NCBI GenBank assembly: GCA_024638585.1
Contig: JAHEKA010000200.1
Coordinates: 1 to 5,370 of the forward strand
DNA length: 5,370 bases
Source of the DNA: Rhodospirillales bacterium
Lineage (GTDB): Bacteria > Pseudomonadota > Alphaproteobacteria > SMXQ01
Direction: 5' to 3'
This document shows positions 1 to 5,158 of this stretch, one piece after another (positions within the stretch are counted from its first letter, which is position 1; every line of letters begins with the position of its first letter). A program made the translations under genes and the position numbers. A model generated the notes under the pieces. It searched no databases. It was given only the letters and a program-made list of their open reading frames with translations, and was not told the origin of the DNA.

Positions 1-45
1 TAAGTCATCGGCGCGCAAAACGCGTCAAAACCAGGGACAGAGACC

Positions 46-1059
46 ATGGGATATAAGGTTGCCGTCGTCGGCGCCACCGGCAATGTCGGCCGGGAGATGC
101 TGCAGACCCTTTCGGAGCGGGAGTTCCCCGCCGACGAGGTGGTGGCGCTAGCCTCCTCGGCTTCGGTCGGCAAGGAGGTGTCGTTCGGCGAGGAAAAGAT
201 CCTCAAGGTGTCCAACCTCGAACATTTTGACTTCGAAGGCACCGACATCGCGCTGTTCTCCGCCGGCTCGGCGGTGGCTGACATGCAGGGCCCGCGCGCG
301 GCCGAGGCGGGGTGCCTCGTCATCGACAATTCGTCGCGCTTCCGCATGGACGAGGGAATCCCCTTGGTGGTGCCCGAGGTGAACCCCGAGGCGCTCGCCG
401 GGTGCCGGGAGCACAACATCATCGCCAATCCCAACTGTTCCACCATCCAGATGGTGGTGGCCCTGAAGCCGCTGCACGACATCGCGACGATCCGCCGGGT
501 GGTGGTTGCCACCTATCAGTCGGTGTCCGGTGCCGGCAAAGCGGCGATGGACGAGCTGTTCAACCAGACGCGCGGCATCTTCGTCAACGACCCCGTGGTG
601 AAGGAGAATTTCACCAAGCAGATCGCCTTCAACGTGATCCCCCATATCGACGTCTTCATGGACGACGGCTCGACCAAGGAAGAATGGAAGATGCGGGTCG
701 AGACCCAGAAGATCCTCGATCCCGGAATAGAGGTGCAGGCCACCTGCGTGCGGGTGCCGGTGTTCATCGGCCATGGCGAGGCGATCAATGTGGAGTTCGA
801 GAGCCCGCTCTCGGAGGACGAGGCGCGCGAGGCGTTGAGCGCCGCGCCCGGCATCGTGGTGGTCGATCACCGTGCCGACGAGGGCTATGTGACGCCCGAG
901 GAATGCGCCGGCGAGGACGCGGTCTATGTCAGCCGCATCCGCACCGACGACACCGTCCAATGCGGCCTGTCCATGTGGGTGGTCTCCGACAACCTGCGCA
1001 AGGGCGCCGCGCTCAATACCGTGCAGATCGCCGAGGAACTGGCCCGCGGTTACCTCTGA
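46..1059 (+). CDS. asd: Aspartate-semialdehyde dehydrogenase
   Basis: Cytoplasmic enzyme that reduces L-aspartyl-4-phosphate with NADPH to L-aspartate-4-semialdehyde, the branch point to lysine/diaminopimelate, threonine and methionine. The 337 residues match the usual family length. The N-terminal Rossmann domain opens with the nucleotide-binding loop GATGNVG (9-15). The catalytic cysteine is C131 in NPNCST, Q158 lies in YQSVSG, and the dimerisation/catalytic domain carries R236 and the acid/base H243 in RVPVFIGHGE. The ATG is preceded by AGGGAC (33-38) at 7 bases spacing, and the protein begins right at the Rossmann strand, so the start is well supported. In many alphaproteobacteria asd follows leuB; the 45 bases before it are too short to show what lies upstream. 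It converges on cynS and has no obvious functional link to it. Seen: motifs and length. Known: family reaction. The function is nearly certain. Confidence 0.97.
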   Translation: MGYKVAVVGATGNVGREMLQTLSEREFPADEVVALASSASVGKEVSFGEEKILKVSNLEHFDFEGTDIALFSAGSAVADMQGPRAAEAGCLVIDNSSRFRMDEGIPLVVPEVNPEALAGCREHNIIANPNCSTIQMVVALKPLHDIATIRRVVVATYQSVSGAGKAAMDELFNQTRGIFVNDPVVKENFTKQIAFNVIPHIDVFMDDGSTKEEWKMRVETQKILDPGIEVQATCVRVPVFIGHGEAINVEFESPLSEDEAREALSAAPGIVVVDHRADEGYVTPEECAGEDAVYVSRIRTDDTVQCGLSMWVVSDNLRKGAALNTVQIAEELARGYL

Positions 1060-1085
1060 GGGCCGCGCCGCGACCGGCACGGCCC
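1060..1085. terminator. GC-rich hairpin between convergent asd and cynS
   Basis: Directly after the asd stop codon, GGGCCG (1060-1065) pairs with CGGCCC (1080-1085). After a single C-A mismatch, GCCG (1067-1070) pairs with CGGC (1075-1078), closing a CGAC tetraloop. This is ten base pairs, all G-C, in 26 bases. It lies between the ends of two convergent genes and would form in transcripts from either side, so a bidirectional transcription end or 3'-protecting structure is the natural reading. Neither strand has a T-run after the stem, so it is not a textbook intrinsic terminator. Confidence 0.5.
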
Positions 1086-1107
1086 CCAAGGCAGGTGCGA
1101 ATTCGGC

Positions 1108-1623
1108 TTAGTACCGCTTGTAGGGCAGGAACTTGCCATTCATGGTGACCTTGACCCGGTCGCCGTTTGGGTCAGGCACCCGTTCGATATCCATATTGAA
1201 GTCGATGGCGCTCATGATGCCGTCGCCGAACTCTTCCTCGATCACCGCCTTCAAGGTGGTGCCGTAGACCTGGACGATCTCGTAGAAGCGGTAGACCAGG
1301 GCATCGGTCGGCACGTCCTGGCTGAGCGATCCGCGGTAGGGGCAGGTGGCCAGCAGCTTGGCCTCGAACGGGTCGAGATCGAGCAGCGTGGCCGCGGCCT
1401 TGGCCTCCTCTTCGTTCATCTGCATCTGGCCGAGCAACGCGGCGGTGGTCCACACCGTCGATTGGCCGACCGCGTCGGCGAGCTCGGCCCAGGACAGGCC
1501 CTTGGCGGTCTTGGTGGCGACGATCTTGGCGGTCAGCGCCTCGCGGGTGGTGGCGGTCTCGGCGGTGGCCTGGGGCAGGTCCGGCAGTGCGACGACGGTG
1601 TCAGACAATTCAGCTTGGCTCAT
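1108..1623 (-). CDS. cynS: Cyanate hydratase (cyanase)
   Basis: Catalyses bicarbonate-dependent breakdown of cyanate to CO2 and carbamate, which falls apart to ammonia and CO2; cytoplasmic, and a homodecamer in E. coli. The three catalytic residues known from E. coli cyanase (Arg96, Glu99, Ser122) appear as R112 and E115 in YRFYE and S138 in GIMSAI, all shifted by the same 16 residues. Other family blocks are TAALLGQ (59-65), PTDALVYRFYEIVQVYGTTLK and the C-terminal NGKFLPYKRY. The N-terminal half (about 27-90) is the helix-turn-helix-like fold of the family. The protein is 171 residues against 156 in E. coli; the excess is a low-complexity N-terminal tail. The start is fixed by a strong AAAGGAG (1632-1638) at about 8 bases. 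It is the last gene of the cyn operon, 48 bases after cynD. Confidence 0.97.
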   Translation of the reverse strand: MSQAELSDTVVALPDLPQATAETATTREALTAKIVATKTAKGLSWAELADAVGQSTVWTTAALLGQMQMNEEEAKAAATLLDLDPFEAKLLATCPYRGSLSQDVPTDALVYRFYEIVQVYGTTLKAVIEEEFGDGIMSAIDFNMDIERVPDPNGDRVKVTMNGKFLPYKRY

Positions 1624-1643
1624 GGGATGTTCTCCTTTCAGGC

Positions 1644-1663
1644 GGGGCGCAACAGCGCGCCCC
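1644..1663 (-). other. Stem-loop in the cynD-cynS intergenic region
   Basis: A perfect seven-base stem, GGGGCGC (1644-1650) with GCGCCCC (1657-1663), closes a six-base loop. It lies between the cynD stop and the cynS Shine-Dalgarno sequence, whose AAAGGAG begins five to six bases past the stem in the transcript. No T-run follows, so a full terminator is unlikely. Possible roles are partial attenuation, a 3' stabiliser for the transporter message, or an RNA processing point that lets cynS be expressed at a different level from the transporter. The pairing is seen; the role is inferred. Confidence 0.5.
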
Positions 1664-1671
1664 TCGATGGA

Positions 1672-2568
1672 TCAGGCAGTGGCGCCGTGGACAACGGCGG
1701 GCGTTTGGGCGGAGCAATCCGCCCGGGGAAACACGACCGGAGGCTTGCGCGGGTCGACGTCCAGGACCATCTCCCGGAGCGCTTCCGAGCGGCGCACCAG
1801 GAACTCAATCAAGTGGTTGCGCAACGGGTAGTAGTTGTCGTGCCGGTGCATGTCGGTGCGGGTGCGCCCCTTGGGCAGGGTGTTGACCACGATCTCGGCG
1901 ATGCGGGCTCGGGGGCCGTTGGTCATCAATAGGATGCGGTCGGCCAGCAACAGCGCCTCGTCGATGTCATGGGTGATCATGAAGGTGGTCTGATTGGTCT
2001 TGGCGCAGATATCGAGGACCTCGTCCTGGAGCGACCCTCGGGTCAGCGCGTCCAGCGCGCTGAACGGCTCGTCCAGCAGCATGATCCGCGGTTCGATGGC
2101 CAGCGCCCGGGCAATGCCGACGCGCTGTCGCATGCCGCCGGACAGGTGGGCCGGCTTCTTATCCTCCGCGCCGGTGAGGTGGACCATGTCGATATAGGTC
2201 TGGCAGTGTTCGCGGATCTTCGCCCTTGGCCATTCGGGCCAGCGGGAACGCACTGCGAAGGCGATGTTCTGGATCGTCGTCATCCAGGGCATCAGGGCGT
2301 GGCTCTGGAACACGACCGCGCGGTCGAGCGACGGGCCGGTGGCTTCCTTGCCGTCGACGATGACCGCACCTTCGCTGGGCTGGTCGATGCCCGCCAGGAT
2401 GTTCAAGATGGTCGACTTTCCGCAGCCCGAATGGCCGATGAGGCAGACGAATTCGCCCCGGGCGGCGGCGAACCAAAGGTCCTCGAAGACGGTGACGGGC
2501 TCTGCGCCTTTGGGTCCGGGAAAGCTCCGGGCAAGCCCTTCGACGGCAATAAGATTGTTGGGATCCAT
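1672..2568 (-). CDS. cynD: Cyanate/nitrate-type ABC transporter ATP-binding protein
   Basis: ATPase that powers import of the anion delivered by CynA through CynB; peripheral on the inner face of the membrane. A single ABC domain is complete: Walker A GHSGCGKST (45-53), Q-loop Q88, signature LSGGMRQRV (142-150), Walker B IMLLDEP (162-168; D166, E167), D-loop SALD (170-173) and switch histidine H200. The sequence is of the NrtD/CynD/SsuB/TauB class (for example ALMPWMT after the Q-loop and ITHDIDEALLLADRI). The 298 residues include a C-terminal tail of about 70 residues after the core, with no fused binding domain as in NrtC. The start ATG has AGGAA (2578-2582) at 9 bases, overlapping the cynB stop, with a gap of 12 bases, so translation is probably linked to cynB. 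By sequence alone it could be a nitrate, bicarbonate or sulfonate transporter ATPase; the adjacent cynS argues for cyanate. Confidence 0.88.
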   Translation of the reverse strand: MDPNNLIAVEGLARSFPGPKGAEPVTVFEDLWFAAARGEFVCLIGHSGCGKSTILNILAGIDQPSEGAVIVDGKEATGPSLDRAVVFQSHALMPWMTTIQNIAFAVRSRWPEWPRAKIREHCQTYIDMVHLTGAEDKKPAHLSGGMRQRVGIARALAIEPRIMLLDEPFSALDALTRGSLQDEVLDICAKTNQTTFMITHDIDEALLLADRILLMTNGPRARIAEIVVNTLPKGRTRTDMHRHDNYYPLRNHLIEFLVRRSEALREMVLDVDPRKPPVVFPRADCSAQTPAVVHGATA

Positions 2569-2580
2569 GGCGGGCGGTTC

Positions 2581-3417
2581 CTATTCGCTGTAGGTGACGA
2601 GCTTGGAGAATTGATAGAGCGCCTGGTCCAACACCATGCCCACCAGGCCGATGAACAGGATGGCGCAGATCACGTTGGTGATGGACAGGTTGTTCCATTC
2701 GTTCCAGACGAAGTAGCCGACGCCGGTGCCGCCCACGAGCATCTCGGCGGCGACGATCACCAACCAGGCGATGGCAATGGAAATGCGCATCCCCGTCATG
2801 ATGGTCGGCGCCGCCGCCGGCAGGATCACGCGGAAGGCGGTGCGCAGGCGCCCCACCTCCAGCGTCTTGGCGACGTTGAGCCAATCCCGGCGCACCGAGG
2901 CGACGCCGAAGGCGGTGTTGAGCAGCATCGGCCAGATCGAGCAGATGAAGATGACGAACACCGAAGAGACGCCGGAATCTTTGATGGTGTAGAGCGCCAA
3001 TGGCATCCAGGCGAGCGGCGAGATCGGTTTGAGAATCTGGATGAACGGATCCAAGGCCTTGTAGAACAGCGGCGACATGCCGATCAGGAACCCCAGCGGG
3101 ATCGCCACCGCTGCGGCGATGAAATAGCCGATCAGCACCCGGGCGAGGGAATAGGCGAGCTGGATGCCGATGCCCTTGTCGTTGGGACCCTTGTCGTAGA
3201 AGGGATCGGAAATGTGCCGCCACATTTCCTTGGCGATGTCGAAGGGGGTCGGCAGGGCCGAACCGCCCTTGGCGGTGGCGCCCATGAGGGCGGCGTATTC
3301 CGGGTCCATCTGGGGTGCTGTTCCGCTGCCGCCCACGGCCAATTGCCATCCTCCCAGGAACAGCGCGAGCAGCACCACCGACAGGGTCAAGGCTTGAAGG
3401 TCCTTGGATCCGTTCAT
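2581..3417 (-). CDS. cynB: Cyanate/nitrate-type ABC transporter permease
   Basis: Inner-membrane channel subunit of the CynABD importer, of the NrtB/SsuC/TauC class. Numbering from the GTG at 3420, hydrophobic segments lie at about 10-29, 90-114, 152-172, 213-228 and 247-265, with a further one likely around 120-145. A polar loop of about 55 residues follows the first segment. The ATPase-contacting EAA-type loop is at about 183-203 (TLEVGRLRTAFRVILPAAAP), with its conserved G and the LP near its end. Two starts are adjacent: GTG at 3420 and ATG at 3417. I chose the ATG because GAGGG (3426-3430), which overlaps the cynA stop TGA, is then 8 bases away rather than 5; the difference is one residue. 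It follows cynA by 11 bases and precedes cynD by 12, consistent with one polycistronic unit. The substrate is inferred from cynS; the class itself is clear. Confidence 0.88.
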   Translation of the reverse strand: MNGSKDLQALTLSVVLLALFLGGWQLAVGGSGTAPQMDPEYAALMGATAKGGSALPTPFDIAKEMWRHISDPFYDKGPNDKGIGIQLAYSLARVLIGYFIAAAVAIPLGFLIGMSPLFYKALDPFIQILKPISPLAWMPLALYTIKDSGVSSVFVIFICSIWPMLLNTAFGVASVRRDWLNVAKTLEVGRLRTAFRVILPAAAPTIMTGMRISIAIAWLVIVAAEMLVGGTGVGYFVWNEWNNLSITNVICAILFIGLVGMVLDQALYQFSKLVTYSE

Positions 3418-3428
3418 CACAGCGGCCC

Positions 3429-4868
3429 TCAGCTAGCGCGGGTGATAGCGAAGCTCTTGGCGTAGGCATCCGCCTTGTCGGGCTCGAAGATCTTGCCCAT
3501 GATGGTGTAGGGCCGGTAGGTCGCCTCGGGCGGCTTGAGACCCATCTCCTTCATCACCTTTTGGGCCCCGGTGGCGAGGTAGACCTCTTCGGCAACCTTC
3601 TGGTAGTCGATGTCGCCCTTGACGTAGCCCCAGCGCTTCATCTGGCTGAGAATCCAGACCGCCATCGAGTGCCACGGGAAGGGATCGAAGTCGATCCGGT
3701 CGGGGACCTTGCGAACCTTGCCGAGGCCGTCGGCGAAGGTTCCGGTCAGGACCTGTTGCACCACGGTGACCGGCTGGTTGAGATAGTTGCGTGGGCTGAT
3801 GGCCTTGGCGACCTCGACCCGGTTCTTGCGGTTGGACGAATAGGCGGTCGCTTCGATGATGGCCTTGAACAGGGCGTGGAAGGTGTTCGGATTCTCGGTC
3901 ACGAACTGTTTCGATGCGGCGAAGGCGCAGCAAGGATGGCCGTCCCAGATTTCCTTGGTCAGCAGGTGGATGAAGCCGATCCCGTCGTAGACGGCACGCT
4001 GGTTGAAGGGATCGGGCGCAAGATAGCCGTCGACATTCTCCGCGCGCAGATTGGCGACCATCTCCGGCGGCGGCAGGACGCGGATCTGGATGTCCTTGTC
4101 GGGGTCCAGGCCGTGCTCCGCGACGTAGTAACGCAGCAGGAAATTGTGCATCGAATAATCGAAGGGAACGGCGAACTTCATGCCCTTCCACATCTTCGGG
4201 TCGCGCTTGTCCTTGTGCTTCTTGTGCAAGGTGATGGCTTGGCCGTTGATGTTCTCGACCGCGGGCATGGTCCAGGGCACGGCGGTGGACCCGGCGCCCA
4301 GCGAAATGGCAAGCGGCATCGGTGTCAGCATATGGGCCGCGTCATACTCGCCCGACAGCGACTTGTCGCGGGACACCGCCCAACCGGCGGTCTTGATGAC
4401 GTCGACGTCGAGTCCGTACTTCTTATAGAAGCCCATCGGGTGGGCCATAATGATCGGCGTCGCGCAGGTGATGGGAACGAAACCGACCTTGAGTTTGGTT
4501 TTCTCCAAGGGACCGGCCTTTTCCTGGGCCAGCGCCTTGGCGGCGCCCAGGGGAAACGCGGCGGCGACCGCAGCCATGGCGGTGGAGGCGCCGACCGCGC
4601 GGAGGAACGCCCGGCGGTTGACGTCGTTCGGGAAGACCGCGCGCATGATCGTCGATTCGACCGCGCGGCCGATCAGCGCTTCGTCGCCGGCACTGTCTTC
4701 CGCCCGCAAGCTTTCTCCCATGCCGTCGCCGGTGGCTTCGGCCTTGGCGACGATGGGATCACTGCATAATTCGGCGTCGTGGGCCTCCTGACTGGCGTGG
4801 CGGCCGCAACTGCAGCCGGCGGAGAGTTCGTTTTTGGGATCGAAGGGATTGGCGAATGACGATGGCAT
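3429..4868 (-). CDS. cynA: Tat-exported cyanate/nitrate-type substrate-binding protein
   Basis: Periplasmic binding protein of the NrtA/CmpA/CynA family that captures the anion for CynB and CynD. The 479 residues fall into three parts. Residues 1-83 are a polar N-terminal extension with C19, C21, H24 and C35. Residues 84-114 are a twin-arginine signal: NRRAFLRAVGA (84-94), a hydrophobic stretch, then ALA (112-114) as the likely cleavage site. Residues 115-479 are the binding domain, with family blocks KVGFVPITCATPI (127-139), GWAVSRD (162-168), HMLTPMPLAISLG (179-191), NINGQAI (206-212) and PPPEMVANL (266-274). The long start is supported by CAGGAGT placed 8 bases before the ATG and by GC-rich third positions through the extension; the internal ATGs at residues 50 and 75 have no ribosome site. 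It is the first operon gene, downstream of a sigma-54 promoter. A nitrate or bicarbonate substrate is possible, but cynS in the operon favours cyanate. Confidence 0.87.
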   Translation of the reverse strand: MPSSFANPFDPKNELSAGCSCGRHASQEAHDAELCSDPIVAKAEATGDGMGESLRAEDSAGDEALIGRAVESTIMRAVFPNDVNRRAFLRAVGASTAMAAVAAAFPLGAAKALAQEKAGPLEKTKLKVGFVPITCATPIIMAHPMGFYKKYGLDVDVIKTAGWAVSRDKSLSGEYDAAHMLTPMPLAISLGAGSTAVPWTMPAVENINGQAITLHKKHKDKRDPKMWKGMKFAVPFDYSMHNFLLRYYVAEHGLDPDKDIQIRVLPPPEMVANLRAENVDGYLAPDPFNQRAVYDGIGFIHLLTKEIWDGHPCCAFAASKQFVTENPNTFHALFKAIIEATAYSSNRKNRVEVAKAISPRNYLNQPVTVVQQVLTGTFADGLGKVRKVPDRIDFDPFPWHSMAVWILSQMKRWGYVKGDIDYQKVAEEVYLATGAQKVMKEMGLKPPEATYRPYTIMGKIFEPDKADAYAKSFAITRAS

Positions 4869-4876
4869 GTCTCAGA

Positions 4877-4881
4877 CTCCT
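4877..4881 (-). promoter_or_regulatory. Ribosome binding site deciding the cynA start
   Basis: AGGAG on the minus strand, 8 bases before the ATG at 4868. It matters because an internal ATG at residue 75 would give a Tat signal peptide of ordinary length; that ATG (4644-4646) and the one at residue 50 (4719-4721) lack any comparable purine-rich site. Confidence 0.8.
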
Positions 4882-4921
4882 GGCTGGCGGTGGGTGCATA
4901 CTCCACATACGCTGTGGTCTT

Positions 4922-4941
4922 CCGCAAAGTCCGTGCCAGGT
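4922..4941 (-). promoter_or_regulatory. Sigma-54 (-24/-12) promoter of the cynABDS operon
   Basis: On the minus strand CTGGCACG (4939-4932) is followed by four bases and TTGC (4927-4924), matching the sigma-54 consensus YTGGCACG-N4-TTGCW except that the last base is G. The invariant GG (4937-4936) and GC (4925-4924) are separated by exactly ten bases. Transcription would begin near 4912, giving a leader of about 43 bases before cynA. Sigma-54 promoters need an enhancer-binding activator; NtrC is the likely one for an operon that releases ammonia. No good sigma-70 promoter was found in the same region. Confidence 0.82.
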
Positions 4942-4979
4942 CGTCTTCCGCTCCAACGGCAGGCAAGAAAGGTTATAAA

Positions 4980-4992
4980 AATCAGTTGTTTG
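4980..4992 (+). promoter_or_regulatory. Probable IHF binding site
   Basis: AATCAG-TTGT-TTG matches the IHF core consensus WATCAR-N4-TTR at every defined position, and an A/T-rich stretch (4972-4981) flanks its 5' side as in strong IHF sites. It sits about 68 to 80 bases upstream of the predicted sigma-54 start, between the promoter and the presumed activator sites, where IHF usually bends DNA to bring an enhancer-bound activator onto the polymerase. The core consensus is short and can occur by chance; the position is what makes it convincing. Confidence 0.55.
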
Positions 4993-5037
4993 AGTTGCTC
5001 AGCGCGGTCTAGATCGGGACTGGGGCGGGGCGAAGAC

Positions 5038-5049
5038 GGTCCCGGTCCC
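5038..5049. repeat. Tandem 6-base direct repeat GGTCCC x2
   Basis: GGTCCC at 5038-5043 is repeated immediately at 5044-5049, directly next to the 10-base repeat pair that follows. It is about 126 to 137 bases upstream of the predicted cyn transcription start. It may be chance in GC-rich DNA or part of an activator site. Confidence 0.4.
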
Positions 5050-5068
5050 GCACAAGAACGCACAAAAA
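5049..5068. repeat. Tandem 10-base direct repeat, possible activator site
   Basis: CGCACAAGAA (5049-5058) is followed at once by CGCACAAAAA (5059-5068), nine of ten bases identical and one helical turn apart. Reading on the minus strand, each unit holds TTGTGCG, which resembles a half of the NtrC site (TGGTGCA), but the halves are direct rather than inverted. The distance to the predicted start is about 137 to 156 bases, inside the usual range for enhancer sites of sigma-54 promoters. Confidence 0.45.
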
Positions 5069-5071
5069 TAC

Positions 5072-5090
5072 GGCAATAAATTATTTTGCC
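5072..5090. promoter_or_regulatory. Imperfect AT-rich palindrome GGCAA-N9-TTGCC
   Basis: GGCAA (5072-5076) is inverted as TTGCC (5086-5090) around a nine-base AT-rich centre that is itself partly symmetric. It may be an operator for a dimeric regulator of the cyn promoter. Alternatively, on the minus strand the stem is followed by GTATTTTTG, so it could be a weak terminator for the exporter gene that ends at 5159. The sequence does not decide between the two. Confidence 0.4.
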
Positions 5091-5128
5091 TATAATTTAC
5101 TCACTTTAGGTCGAGCGGCCACGGGTTT

Positions 5129-5148
5129 GCCCTCCCTGCGGGGCGGGC
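5129..5148 (-). terminator. Hairpin after the LysE-family gene
   Basis: Ten bases past the exporter stop codon, GCCCGCCC pairs with GGGAGGGC with one G-A mismatch, closing a CGCA tetraloop: seven G-C pairs in 20 bases. No T-run follows (AAACCC), so it is at best an atypical terminator or a 3'-end stabiliser. Its placement immediately after the stop supports a 3'-end role. Confidence 0.4.
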
Positions 5149-5158
5149 AGGCGAGAGG

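Noticed and set aside
1..45. Possible end of an upstream gene (TAA at positions 1-3)
   Set aside because: Three bases cannot identify a gene; only the ribosome site of asd can be supported in this stretch.
148..1089. Long open frame on the minus strand opposite asd
   Set aside because: Shadow of asd: the frame is kept open by high GC, is rich in H, R and G, shows no family motifs, and asd is unmistakable.
1969..3465. Long plus-strand open frame of about 500 codons across cynD and cynB
   Set aside because: Low-complexity H/D/G/R-rich translation typical of an antisense frame in GC-rich DNA; the minus-strand frames hold complete ABC motifs.
3315..4769. Long plus-strand open frame opposite cynA
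   Set aside because: Also an antisense shadow; no recognisable domain, and cynA is clearly coding on the other strand.
4903..4917. Small inverted repeat CCACA-N5-TGTGG near the start of the cynA leader
   Set aside because: Only five pairs and it straddles the predicted transcription start, so it would not fold in the RNA; an operator cannot be excluded but there is no further support.
4972..4977. TATAAC on the minus strand as a sigma-70 -10 box for cynA
   Set aside because: The sequence 16-18 bases upstream matches the -35 consensus in only about half its positions, far weaker than the sigma-54 promoter downstream.
4983..5000. AGTTG repeated at a 9-base interval beside the IHF core
   Set aside because: Five-base units are too short to stand out from chance.
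4834..5079. Small plus-strand open frame of about 80 codons in the intergenic region
   Set aside because: It overlaps the cynA start and the sigma-54 promoter, has no convincing ribosome site, and its product resembles no known family.
5091..5096. Exact TATAAT hexamer on the plus strand
   Set aside because: No acceptable -35 element at 16-18 bases upstream, and it would drive transcription against the exporter gene; chance in an AT-rich island.
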